From the NCBI GenBank assembly GCA_020622165.1, contig JACNMN010000004.1, forward strand, positions 62,001 through 126,000: DNA of 64,000 nucleotides, read 5' to 3'. Shown here piece after piece: positions 45,907-54,411 of the stretch. How positions within the stretch are numbered: position 1 is the stretch's first letter; each line of letters opens with the position of its first letter. Source of the stretch: Boseongicola sp. H5 (lineage in GTDB: Bacteria; Pseudomonadota; Alphaproteobacteria; Rhodobacterales; Rhodobacteraceae). The notes beneath the pieces were generated by a model, which worked only from the letters and a program-made list of their open reading frames with translations, did no database searches and had not been told where the DNA came from. A program made the position numbers and the translations under genes.

Positions 45907-48116
45907 CAGCGCATAAGTTCATGAGGCGGGCGGCAGGGGCACGGCCAGAGGTCTCGCACACTGCCGGTCCGCACGCGCGGCCGCGGGGGGCAGGCGCCGC
46001 AAGGGCAGGTATGGCGGCGCTTTCGATCATCGTTGGCCTGGCCTTGCCCGCCATGGGCCAGGACCTGCAACCCGATACGATCACACGACCAAGCCTCAAC
46101 TTCTTTGGGGCCACCGGGCTTGTCGATATGCCCTCCGCCCAGATGCAGCCCGATGGCGAGCTGAACATCACCGTATCGCATTTTGGCGGCATCACCCGGA
46201 ACACGCTGAGCTTCCAGATAACGCCGCGCCTGTCGGGATCGTTTCGATACGCGGCGACGGCGGACTGGAATGCCGATGGGTTCGAGACCTATTACGACCG
46301 CAGCTTCGATCTCCGCTATCAGGTGCTGGAAGAGGGGCGCTATTGGCCCTCGGTCGTGATCGGGCTTCAGGATTTCGTCGGAACCGGCATCTACGCGGGC
46401 GAATATGTGGTCGCCTCCCGACGGTTCGGAACGGATCTGACGCTGACCGCCGGTGTCGGCTGGGGCCGTCTTGGCAGCTACAACTCCTTCGGGGCGCCTG
46501 TCTCCGGCACACGCCCGACCTTCGATCCGAACAGCACCGGCGGCGAGCTGTCCGTCGATCAATGGTTCCGGGGCGAAGCCGCGTTTTTCGGTGGTCTGGA
46601 ATGGCGGCCGACCGACCGGCTCGGGTTCAAGGTCGAATACTCATCCGATGCCTATCGGCCGGAAACCGGTCGCGGCGTTTTCACACGGCAGTCCCCCTGG
46701 AACTTCGGCATGGAGTATCAGGTCAATGACAGTTTGAGATTGGGCGGATATTACCTCTACGGGTCGGAGCTTGGCCTGACGGCCCAGCTTTCCTTCAACC
46801 CGGCCCGCCCGCCCTCCGGCGGGCTGCGCCAGACCGCGCCACCGCCGATCGTGCCACGCCCCGCGCGCGCCGAAGCGCCAGATGCGTGGGCGCAAACCTG
46901 GCGCGAGATCCCCGGTATCGACGCGACGCTGGCTGACCGTCTGCGGGCCGCGCTGGAGGCCGAGGGGCAGATCCTGGTCGCATATGACATCCGCGCGGAC
47001 AGCGTTGAGATCCGTGTCGAGAACACCCGCTACCTCGCCACTGCGCAGGCGATCGGCAGAACCGCCCGAGTGCTGCATACGACCATGCCGCTCTCGGTCG
47101 AAACCTTCCGGATCGTGTTGATGGATCAGGGGCTTGCCTTGTCGACGGTCGTGCTGCGCCGCTCCGATCTGGAGGCCCTCGACGTTGCGCCGAACGCGGC
47201 CGAGGCGTTGCGCGCCGTCACAGGTATCACGGCCGCCGCTCCAACCGATCCGGAGGATCTGGTGGCGGAGCTTTACCCGCGCCTTTTGTGGTCGTTGGGG
47301 CCTTACACTCGCACGAGTTTCTTCGACCCGGAAAACCCCGTGCTGCTGGATCTGGGTCTGCGCCTGCGCGGCAGCTATGAGTTTCAGCCCGGTTGGGTCG
47401 TGGAAGGATCGATCGCGCAACGTCTGGCCGGCACGCTTGATCGGGCACGTGTCTCCCCCTCGCGCCTGCCGCCGGTGCGGACCAGCCTGCCACTCTACGA
47501 AGGCAATGACAGCCCGGTCATCGAGACGCTGACTTTCGCCCACTACCGAAGCTTGGGAGATGACGTCTATGGCCGGGTCACGATCGGCTATCTGGAGCGC
47601 ATGTTCGCCGGCGTCTCTGCGGAGCTGCTCTGGGCGCCGGTGGACAGCCGGCTGGCTTTGGGCGCCGAGATCAATTACGCGATCCAGCGCGACTACGACA
47701 TGCTCTTCGGCGTAAGGGACTATGATGTGGTGACCGGCCATCTGTCAGCGTACTACCGATTTGATAACGGCTTCCGGGCGCAGCTTGACGTGGGTCGGTA
47801 CCTCGCGGGCGATCTGGGCGCAACGCTGACCATCTCCCGGGAATTCGCCAATGGATGGCGCGTTGGTGCCTTTGCCACGCTCACCGACGCATCGGCGGAG
47901 GAGTTTGGCGAAGGCAGCTTCGACAAGGGCATCACGCTCAGCATTCCGGTCAGCTGGTTTACCGGGCGGCCCAGCCAGCAAAGTGTCGGCACGACAATCC
48001 GGCCGGTTACGCGCGACGGCGGCGCGCGCTTGAGCGTCCCGGGCCGGCTTCATGACCGGGTGCGGCAGGGGCAGACCCATCGCATCGACGATCAATGGGC
48101 ACGGGTGTGGCGATGA
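45903..48116 (+). CDS. yjbH: YjbH domain outer-membrane-type protein
   Basis: A ~737-residue exported protein of the YjbH/GfcD family. A hydrophobic signal near MAALSIIVGLALPAMGQ (cleavage before QDL) precedes a beta-rich repeat protein with SLNFFGATGLVDMPSA, LSFQITPRLSGSFRYA and a C-terminal beta-barrel-like half. E. coli YjbH and GfcD act in exopolysaccharide and group 4 capsule export. The GTG start overlapping the WbpM stop is chosen; ATG 45921 or 46011 are also possible, the last giving a cleaner signal peptide. Confidence 0.88.
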   Translation: MTAHKFMRRAAGARPEVSHTAGPHARPRGAGAARAGMAALSIIVGLALPAMGQDLQPDTITRPSLNFFGATGLVDMPSAQMQPDGELNITVSHFGGITRNTLSFQITPRLSGSFRYAATADWNADGFETYYDRSFDLRYQVLEEGRYWPSVVIGLQDFVGTGIYAGEYVVASRRFGTDLTLTAGVGWGRLGSYNSFGAPVSGTRPTFDPNSTGGELSVDQWFRGEAAFFGGLEWRPTDRLGFKVEYSSDAYRPETGRGVFTRQSPWNFGMEYQVNDSLRLGGYYLYGSELGLTAQLSFNPARPPSGGLRQTAPPPIVPRPARAEAPDAWAQTWREIPGIDATLADRLRAALEAEGQILVAYDIRADSVEIRVENTRYLATAQAIGRTARVLHTTMPLSVETFRIVLMDQGLALSTVVLRRSDLEALDVAPNAAEALRAVTGITAAAPTDPEDLVAELYPRLLWSLGPYTRTSFFDPENPVLLDLGLRLRGSYEFQPGWVVEGSIAQRLAGTLDRARVSPSRLPPVRTSLPLYEGNDSPVIETLTFAHYRSLGDDVYGRVTIGYLERMFAGVSAELLWAPVDSRLALGAEINYAIQRDYDMLFGVRDYDVVTGHLSAYYRFDNGFRAQLDVGRYLAGDLGATLTISREFANGWRVGAFATLTDASAEEFGEGSFDKGITLSIPVSWFTGRPSQQSVGTTIRPVTRDGGARLSVPGRLHDRVRQGQTHRIDDQWARVWR

Positions 48117-48787
48117 GGATCGGACTGGGCATCGTTCTGGCATTCGCCCTGTGGGGGTGCGGCCCCGGCGCCACCACCGATCCGTTTGCACAGCTTGGCC
48201 CGCTTGCCGGCGAATGGGTGCAAAGCCGTGAAGATCGCGGGAATGACGGGTTTACCGTGACACGGGCCAGTCTCGCGGCTCAAGGCTTCGAAAGCCCCTT
48301 TCTGGTGGGTTTTTCCGAAACCCGCATGCGGCGCGCCGGTCTGGTTCAGGTCGCGGAAAACCGGGGTGTGGTCACCTGGCAGGCGGGCGATGCCAGCACA
48401 CTGAGCGAAGCCGGGGGCGTTCTGACCGGGACAAGAGGCCTTGGTCAGGATCTCTACACCGCGGAGACGGCGCCGGTTCTGGCGGCGATGCGGGGCGACG
48501 GGCCGATGGTCTATACGCGCCGATATCGCCATCTGGACGGTCTCGACCAGATCGTTGTGACCCGGTTTGACTGCCATCTTGCCGACGCCGGCCCGGAGCG
48601 TATCACCGTTTTCGGACAGGCCTACGCCACCCGGCGTTTTCAAGAGACATGCCGCTCGGGCACAGACCGTATCGAAAACACGTATTGGCGAGATACAGAC
48701 AATTTTAGCTATTCTGTCATGCGCCGCTCCCGGCAATGGGTTGGGACCGATTTGGGCTATATTTTGCTGGAGCGCGTGATCGATTAG
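48113..48787 (+). CDS. yjbF: YjbF/GfcB family lipoprotein
   Basis: A 224-residue lipoprotein (signal ending LWGC, Cys15) of the YjbF/GfcB/YmcC group linked to exopolysaccharide and group 4 capsule production. It has RGNDGFTVTRASLAAQGF and the C-terminal IENTYWRDTDNFSYSVMRRSRQWVG. The ATG overlaps the yjbH stop (ATGA), so the two are coupled. E. coli yjbG is not found beside it. Confidence 0.85.
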   Translation: MRIGLGIVLAFALWGCGPGATTDPFAQLGPLAGEWVQSREDRGNDGFTVTRASLAAQGFESPFLVGFSETRMRRAGLVQVAENRGVVTWQAGDASTLSEAGGVLTGTRGLGQDLYTAETAPVLAAMRGDGPMVYTRRYRHLDGLDQIVVTRFDCHLADAGPERITVFGQAYATRRFQETCRSGTDRIENTYWRDTDNFSYSVMRRSRQWVGTDLGYILLERVID

Positions 48788-48893
48788 CGGTTTGCCGCCC
48801 GGCCGCCGCGGCCCTGCCTGTCCCGTTGATCGGATAGGCCTCAGATGCTACCAAAATGATAAGGTCTTGTTCACTGTTTGGAGAGTTCCCCCG

Positions 48894-49220
48894 ATGAAAC
48901 GCACCCCGGTCTTTTTTGCAGCTGCGGCTCTCGCCGCAACCTTCGCCGTTCCGGCTGCCGCTCAGGTCACGCCCAGCCAATGCACATCATTCGGCGGTGC
49001 GGTCGTGGGTGGAACCTGCCAGTTGACCCAGGCGCAGGCTCAGGCCGCGGGACTGACGACACCTGCGGCACCGACCGCCACATTGCCTGCGGGCGCGGGA
49101 ACCGGGTTCGCGGGAACCGGCATCGCCGCAGCCGCTGGGGCCGGCCTCCTCCTGGCGGTCGTCGTCGGCGGTGGAGACGATTCGACGACCACCACCACCA
49201 CGGGCAGTCTTGCACCCTGA
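48894..49220 (+). CDS. YjbE-like small secreted protein with Gly/Asp-Ser-Thr tail
   Basis: A 108-residue protein with signal peptide MKRTPVFFAAAALAATFAVPAAAQ, an alanine/glycine-rich middle and the tail GGGDDSTTTTTTGSLAP. E. coli YjbE is also a small secreted protein ending in a GDGS plus threonine-run tail and is encoded with yjbF and yjbH. Two cysteines (CTSFGG and GGTCQ) could form a disulfide. The match is by eye on a low-complexity protein, so it is tentative; the neighbouring yjbF and yjbH strengthen it. Confidence 0.65.
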   Translation: MKRTPVFFAAAALAATFAVPAAAQVTPSQCTSFGGAVVGGTCQLTQAQAQAAGLTTPAAPTATLPAGAGTGFAGTGIAAAAGAGLLLAVVVGGGDDSTTTTTTGSLAP

Positions 49221-49247
49221 TCTGGATCGGTACACTCACGGAAGCTT

Positions 49248-49270
49248 GACGGCCCCCAGGCGGGGCCGTC
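49248..49270. terminator. Stable hairpin between convergent yjbE-like and galE genes
   Basis: GACGGCCCC, a 5-nt loop and GGGGCCGTC form a perfect 9-bp GC-rich stem. No T-run follows on either strand, so it may terminate weakly or protect mRNA ends rather than act as a classic intrinsic terminator. Confidence 0.55.
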
Positions 49271-49311
49271 CTTGCATGCGCTGTCCGCAGGCAGGGTGAC
49301 GCGGCGTGGAT

Positions 49312-50322
49312 CTAGCTCGACCCACCGCGCATCGCCCAGGCCCAACTGCTCCGGCACATGTCGGCGAGGCTTTTTTCCGTCGAGAAGCCAAGCACCTCCT
49401 TCGCCCGTTCGGTGCGCGCACAATAGATGGGTACATCGCCGGGCCGGCGGGCCACAATCTCGAATGGCAGATCGTGACCGCTGGCGTCCGAATAGGCGGC
49501 GATGATTTCCAGAACGGACTGACCCCGCCCCGTCCCCAGATTGACCAGATGGCTTTGCCCTTTGGAGATGAGGGCGTCCAGTGACAGAACATGCCCCCGC
49601 GCCAGATCCTCGACATGAATGTAATCGCGGACGCCGGTGCCGTCGGGCGTGTCGTAATCATTTCCGAAGACCTGAATCCGCGGCAGCTCACCCAAGGCGA
49701 CCTTTGCCACGAACGGCATCAGGTTGTTCGGCAGATCGCGGGGGTTTTCGCCCAGAAGCGCGGAGCTGTGCGCGCCGGCGGGGTTGAAATAGCGCAGGAT
49801 GCCGATGGCCCAATCCGCATTGGCCGCGTCAAGCTCCTCCAGAACCTCCTCGCTCATGATTTTGCTTTTGCCGTAAGGGTTCATGCTGCGCCGCGGGGCG
49901 CTTTCGGGCGTCGGGGTTTCATCGGGGATTCCATAAACCGTGGCGGAGGAGGAAAACACGAGTTTGCGGCACGCGGCCCGGTCCATCGCGGCAAGTAGCA
50001 CCAGAAGCCCGCCCAGATTGTTCTCCAGATATGCCAGTGGCATCTGGACGCTCTCGGCCACAGATTTGAGGGCGGCGAAATGGACAACCGCTGTAATCCG
50101 GTGGCTGGAAAAGATCCGATCGAGCAAAGCGCTATCGCGCACATCGCCGGTTATGCAGGTCACCGGCGCGCCGGAAATCCGGGCAAGCCTGTCCGGCACA
50201 TCCGCATGGGCATTTGCGAAGCTGTCGAGGATGACGACCTCGTATCCGGCTTCGACCAGGGCGAGATAGGTATGAGAGCCTATATATCCCGCCCCCCCGG
50301 TCAGGAGGATCTTGTCTGTCAT
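49312..50322 (-). CDS. galE: UDP-glucose 4-epimerase
   Basis: NAD-dependent interconversion of UDP-glucose and UDP-galactose. The 336 residues have TGGAGYIGSH at residues ~8-17, catalytic Ser in SSSATVYG and Tyr/Lys in NPYGKSK, and GTGVRDYIHVEDLARGH. I start at MTDKILLTGG rather than 39 bp upstream. It lies 86 bp downstream of the sugar transferase gene on the same strand. Confidence 0.96.
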   Translation of the reverse strand: MTDKILLTGGAGYIGSHTYLALVEAGYEVVILDSFANAHADVPDRLARISGAPVTCITGDVRDSALLDRIFSSHRITAVVHFAALKSVAESVQMPLAYLENNLGGLLVLLAAMDRAACRKLVFSSSATVYGIPDETPTPESAPRRSMNPYGKSKIMSEEVLEELDAANADWAIGILRYFNPAGAHSSALLGENPRDLPNNLMPFVAKVALGELPRIQVFGNDYDTPDGTGVRDYIHVEDLARGHVLSLDALISKGQSHLVNLGTGRGQSVLEIIAAYSDASGHDLPFEIVARRPGDVPIYCARTERAKEVLGFSTEKSLADMCRSSWAWAMRGGSS

Positions 50323-50408
50323 CCGTATCACCTTGTGCCCCTGATCGCCGAGTGCTGACATGATTTGTCTAAGAGGTCAAACCGGGCTTGGGCGCCTCCC
50401 GCGCCGGC

Positions 50409-51017
50409 CTAGCGTGCAACCACCCGGCGGATCGTCTTCAGCATCAGGACCGTGTCGAAACACAAGCTGCAGTGGCGCTGATACAGGAGATCGAGCCGCG
50501 CTTTCCGGGGGATGCAGGCCCGGGCATAGACGGCGTCGGTCTGCGCCGGCGTTCTGCAACGGCACAGCAGCCGCTCTTCGTGGCGGTGGTAGACCAGTGT
50601 CGCAAGCCCGGTGATCCCTGGCCTGCTTCTGAGCACCCCTGCATAGACATCCGGGAACCTTTCGACATAAAGGCGCAGCGGGGGGCGCGGCCCTACGAAG
50701 CTGAGATCGCCCCTGAACACGTTCCAAAGCTGCGGAAGCTCATCCAGCCGGCGATCGCGGAGCCATTTGCCCGCGGGCGTGATCCGGTCGGACTTGTCAC
50801 CGCCCGAGACACCGCTATCGGCCCGGGCGCACGTCATCGTGCGGAATTTGACAAGCTGGAACGCCCGGTCCGGGCTGCGCATCCGTTCGGAAACATGGAA
50901 CACGGGCCAGCCCTGAACCCACCAAAGCCAGATAAGCAGGCCCACAAGGACCGGGGCCAGAACGATTGCCAGAATACTCGCCAGCAGCAGATCGAACGCG
51001 CGTTTGTACCAGGTCAC
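50409..51017 (-). CDS. Bacterial sugar transferase (phosphoglycosyl transferase)
   Basis: Transfers a sugar phosphate from a UDP-sugar to undecaprenyl phosphate to prime polysaccharide synthesis. The 202-residue protein is the short, PglC-like form: one N-terminal hydrophobic segment (residues ~8-32), then FQLVKFRTMT, the catalytic region with RLDELPQLWNVFRGDLSFVGPRP and RPGITGLATLVYH. The GTG start (VTWYKRAFD) overlaps the preceding gene's stop by 4 bp. Confidence 0.9.
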   Translation of the reverse strand: MTWYKRAFDLLLASILAIVLAPVLVGLLIWLWWVQGWPVFHVSERMRSPDRAFQLVKFRTMTCARADSGVSGGDKSDRITPAGKWLRDRRLDELPQLWNVFRGDLSFVGPRPPLRLYVERFPDVYAGVLRSRPGITGLATLVYHRHEERLLCRCRTPAQTDAVYARACIPRKARLDLLYQRHCSLCFDTVLMLKTIRRVVAR

Positions 51018-51865
51018 CGGATCGCACCGCCCTGTCCGGGGTAGGTGCGCCACTCCGCGATGAGAGAGGCCGGCGTGCCGGTCGCGACCGGCAAGGATAC
51101 AAGCTTGCTCAGTCTCGTTACATCGAGGTCCAATCTGGCCAGAGCGTCGGGCGGGGCGGGGCGGGTTTCCCACGGGATAGCGGCCGCTTCCAGAAGGTCC
51201 GCCATCTCGACCGGTTCGGGTGCTGCAATGTTCAGTGTCGGGGGCAACCGAACGCCGCGCGCACCGGCTTCGATCAGTTCGGCAAGAACCCGGGCGAAGC
51301 TGGCCGGGCCGATATAGCTGCGGCTGGGGCTGCGCCCGTCGGGGAAGTGGTCCAGCGCAACCGGCCCGCTTTCCTGACCGCGCGTGCGCAGAAGCGCATC
51401 GGCCCCGGCCACATTGCCGATCCTGAGACAGGTGACCGCCGGGATCCGGGCGCGGGCCGCCCGCTCCATCCGCAATTTGGCATGCCCGTAATGGGTCGTG
51501 GGCCGTGGGAGCGTCGTTTCCCGGCATGGCGTTTCGGGGCATCCGTACACCGCCGCCGAAGAGGCCAGAAAAACATGCGGGCCGTCCTCGGCAACCGCAT
51601 TCACGGCCGCCAATGCCAGGCGCGTATTGTCGGACATCGGTTCGGTTCGGCCAGGTACGACGCCCGCCAGCACCACAACGGCGTCGCGCCCAGATGCGGC
51701 CTGCCTCAGGCGTTCAGGCTCTGTCAGCGGGTCCAGAACCAGCCAGTCGTCGCTCGGCATCGCCCGTCTGGTCTGCCATGTGACATCGAAGCCCGGCCGA
51801 TCGCGCCACGCCCATCGCAGCATCTGCCCCAATCGACCTGTTGCTCCAAGGACCAAAACTCGCAC
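51014..51865 (-). CDS. NAD(P)-dependent epimerase/reductase (extended SDR)
   Basis: A 283-residue Rossmann-fold protein with LVLGATGRLGQML at residues 4-16, SSAAVYG near residue 103 and a YGHAKLRME segment carrying the Tyr-x3-Lys pair. It is related to dTDP-sugar reductases and epimerases; the substrate is unknown. It has a GTG start and is coupled to the sugar transferase by a 4-bp overlap, so it may provide or change the sugar that the transferase uses. Confidence 0.82.
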   Translation of the reverse strand: MRVLVLGATGRLGQMLRWAWRDRPGFDVTWQTRRAMPSDDWLVLDPLTEPERLRQAASGRDAVVVLAGVVPGRTEPMSDNTRLALAAVNAVAEDGPHVFLASSAAVYGCPETPCRETTLPRPTTHYGHAKLRMERAARARIPAVTCLRIGNVAGADALLRTRGQESGPVALDHFPDGRSPSRSYIGPASFARVLAELIEAGARGVRLPPTLNIAAPEPVEMADLLEAAAIPWETRPAPPDALARLDLDVTRLSKLVSLPVATGTPASLIAEWRTYPGQGGAIR

Positions 51866-51891
51866 ATTACTGCCTTTCCGAACGCAAATCG

Positions 51892-51919
51892 TTGACCGTT
51901 CTGGTCACCTGCCTATTGT
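51892..51919 (+). promoter_or_regulatory. Predicted promoter of the Wza-like export gene
   Basis: TTGACC (51892-51897), a 16-bp spacer and TATTGT (51914-51919) on the plus strand. The predicted start near 51926 lies about 38 bp before the GTG and just before a CtrA-type box, which would then cover the early transcribed region. Confidence 0.45.
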
Positions 51920-51932
51920 CGTTCGAAGAGTA

Positions 51933-51948
51933 TTAAGACGACTTTAAC
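51933..51948. promoter_or_regulatory. CtrA-type binding box between the sugar transferase operon and the export gene
   Basis: TTAA-GACGACT-TTAAC is a full TTAA-N7-TTAAC match to the alphaproteobacterial CtrA consensus. It lies in the 98-bp divergent gap, where it could activate the minus-strand epimerase/sugar-transferase genes from a -35-like position or repress the plus-strand export gene. Binding is inferred. Confidence 0.6.
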
Positions 51949-51963
51949 GAACAAGGCGGGCGG

Positions 51964-53085
51964 GTGAGTATGAAGCGCATATCGCGCGTCGGTATTGTTG
52001 TTCTGATCTGTCTTGGCCTTGCCGCCTGTGCGTTGCCGCGCGGGGCGCCGCTGGAACGAGAGATACTTCAAGGCGCCGACGATGACGCGGCGGATTTCGC
52101 GGTCTATGCCGTGACGCGCGACTTCCTGCCAACCCTGGCCGAATGGCCGCTTACGGGTGAACCGCATCGGCAATGGATCGCCGCCAGCGCCGGGTCCCGC
52201 GGGCAAGTGATTGCCGCAGGCGACGCGCTGGATCTCACGATCTGGGACAGCAACGAAAACTCGCTTCTGAGTACGGACGAGCAGCGCGCGGTCCCGCTGA
52301 CGAATCTCCGGGTCGCGCCGAACGGGACGATCTTCGTGCCTTATGTGGGCAGCACGCAGGTGGCAGGCATGTCTCCCGAAGTTGCGCGGGAGAGCATTCA
52401 GGAGGCGCTGGAAGCGATCGTGCCTTCAGCGCAGGTGCAGTTGAGCCTGTCCGAGGGGCGCGGCAATTCGGTCGATCTCGTGGGCGGCGTGAATGCGCCC
52501 GGATCATATCCGCTGCCGGACCGGTCGTTCACCGTTCTCGGCCTGATCGCGCAGGGCGGGGGGGTTCAGCCCGCGCTTGCCAACCCGCAGATCCGACTGG
52601 TTCGCGCCGGCCGGATCTACGCTACATCCATCAATCGTCTTTACAGCGAACCGCAACTGGATACGCGCCTGCGCGGCGGCGATCAGATTATCGTCGAAGA
52701 GGACAGGCGGTACTTCCTGTCGCTTGGTGCAGCCGGGCTTCAGGCGCAGCATCGCTTCCCGCAGGATGTCGTGACGGCGCTGGATGCCATGGCCATTATC
52801 GGCGGGGTTTCGGCCGCCCGCGCCGATCCTCAGGGTGTGCTGATCCTACGGGAATACCCCGTGTCTGCGTTGCAGGCGGGCACCCGCGGGCCAAGACAGC
52901 AGCGGGTGGTGTTCACTCTCGATCTGACCACATCGGATGGGCTGTTCAGCGCCCGCAACTTCCGCATCGCGCCCGGCGATCTGGTTTTGGCCACCGAAAG
53001 CCCGGTGACGGCGGCGCAGACCATATTCGGCCTGTTCGGCTCGATTGTCGGGCTGGGAAATCAGGCGGCGAACATCTCGGACTAG
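51964..53085 (+). CDS. Polysaccharide export lipoprotein, Wza/KpsD-like
   Basis: Outer-membrane polysaccharide export protein. The 373-residue sequence has a signal peptide with lipobox LAAC (Cys22), the Poly_export domain (residues ~75-160, QVIAAGDALDLTIWD, NGTIFVPYVGSTQVAG), and SLBB-type domains (VDLVGGVNAPGSYPLPD, GGDQIIVEEDRRYFLSLG). The GTG at 51964 or ATG at 51970 may be used. Its normal partner Wzc is not next to it. Confidence 0.93.
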   Translation: MSMKRISRVGIVVLICLGLAACALPRGAPLEREILQGADDDAADFAVYAVTRDFLPTLAEWPLTGEPHRQWIAASAGSRGQVIAAGDALDLTIWDSNENSLLSTDEQRAVPLTNLRVAPNGTIFVPYVGSTQVAGMSPEVARESIQEALEAIVPSAQVQLSLSEGRGNSVDLVGGVNAPGSYPLPDRSFTVLGLIAQGGGVQPALANPQIRLVRAGRIYATSINRLYSEPQLDTRLRGGDQIIVEEDRRYFLSLGAAGLQAQHRFPQDVVTALDAMAIIGGVSAARADPQGVLILREYPVSALQAGTRGPRQQRVVFTLDLTTSDGLFSARNFRIAPGDLVLATESPVTAAQTIFGLFGSIVGLGNQAANISD

Positions 53086-53094
53086 GCAGAGGCG

Positions 53095-54345
53095 TCAGCC
53101 CGGCAGCCTGATCTGTTTGACCTTGGGAACCAGACGGTTCATCTGGTCCAGATGCACAGGCAAGGTGCGGCTGAGGAAATCATATTTTTCAAGGATATGC
53201 GCCCGCGCCGCAGGCCCCAGATGTGCATGGTCGCCGGGGTGTTCCAGAACGTCTATCACCTGCCCGGCGAGGGCCGCGGGATCGAAGAAATCGACAAGAA
53301 GACCGGTTTCGCCATGGGTCATCACCTCCCGCACCGGCGCGGTGTCGGAGGCCACGATCGTGGCTTCCATCGCCATGCATTCCAGCACTGACCAGGACAG
53401 AACGAAAGGGACCGTCAGATAGATATGGCACCGGCTGATCTGGATGATCTTCTGAAAATCTTCGTAAGGCACGCGACCCAGAAAATGAACGCGGTCCCAA
53501 TCCACCCGGTCGCCGATCTCGCGTTCCATTTCGGCGCGATAGCCGCCCTGAAGACTGCTTTTCTTGCCATAGGAGGTCTCGCTCCCGCCAATGATCAGCA
53601 CACGGGCCTTGGGCCGGGCAGCGAGAATATCGGGCAGGGCGCGCATGAAGACGTGGAACCCACGGGTCGGTTCCATATTGCGGGCCATGTAGGTGAAGAT
53701 CTCGTCCTCGCGAGTGACATTGCGCTTCAGCCGGCCAAGGCGAACCTCCGCCTGGGGGTTCGGGCCCAACAGATCGGCGCGGATACCGTCATGGCAGCAA
53801 TAGAGCTTCGGGTGAAAACTTTCCGGGAATGTCTCCATCTGCCACCGCGTCGGGGAATGGCCCAGATCCACGGTTTCGATATTGGCGAAGTTCACCGCGT
53901 TGCGCGCGTGCATCAAAAAAGGCGTGTCTGGTGAGGCGGGAAACTCGGGGTCGAACCCGACGGACCCGCCTTTGGTGAGGTAGAAATACTCGAAAAACCC
54001 GATTATCGGCACATCCGGCCAGAACTGTTTCAGGAATGTCAGTTCGCCCCAGCCCACATGCCCCAGCACCAGATCGGGGACAAACCCTTCGGCTTCCAGC
54101 TTCCGGCACGCGCGGACCACGCCAAAGCCCGCGCCGCAACACTCCTCCCAGTACTTTGACAGCGCATAAGCCTCGTCCGACGGGCGATGATGGGGCGTGT
54201 AGCCGTAAACTGCCATGCCCGGGATTTTCGGGGGTGTCTTGCTTTGCGTCAGCGCGACCATCTGGTGCCCGCCCTGCGCGATCAGCCAGTTGACCAGCTG
54301 CCGGTACTGGCCCGGGAAGTTCTGATGCACAAAGAGGATTTTCAT
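53095..54345 (-). CDS. Glycosyltransferase family 4 protein
   Basis: A 416-residue GT-B type glycosyltransferase. It begins MKILFVHQNFPGQYRQL and its C-terminal domain has ILIIGGSETSYG, HFLGRVPYEDFQKIIQISRCHIYLTVPFVLSWSVLE and APVREVMTHGETGLLVDF, the usual nucleotide-sugar binding elements with the EX7E-like pattern. It probably adds a sugar, perhaps rhamnose, to the polymer. It lies 66 bp downstream of rfbA on the same strand. Confidence 0.88.
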   Translation of the reverse strand: MKILFVHQNFPGQYRQLVNWLIAQGGHQMVALTQSKTPPKIPGMAVYGYTPHHRPSDEAYALSKYWEECCGAGFGVVRACRKLEAEGFVPDLVLGHVGWGELTFLKQFWPDVPIIGFFEYFYLTKGGSVGFDPEFPASPDTPFLMHARNAVNFANIETVDLGHSPTRWQMETFPESFHPKLYCCHDGIRADLLGPNPQAEVRLGRLKRNVTREDEIFTYMARNMEPTRGFHVFMRALPDILAARPKARVLIIGGSETSYGKKSSLQGGYRAEMEREIGDRVDWDRVHFLGRVPYEDFQKIIQISRCHIYLTVPFVLSWSVLECMAMEATIVASDTAPVREVMTHGETGLLVDFFDPAALAGQVIDVLEHPGDHAHLGPAARAHILEKYDFLSRTLPVHLDQMNRLVPKVKQIRLPG

Positions 54346-54411
54346 TGCAATCGAAGCCTTTGGAACAACCTCAACGCCACCCTTTCCGGTATCATGCGCC
54401 ACCGCAACCCG

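Noticed and set aside
50323-50408. Possible small gene between the sugar transferase and galE
   Set aside because: No credible start plus ribosome site in the 86-bp gap.
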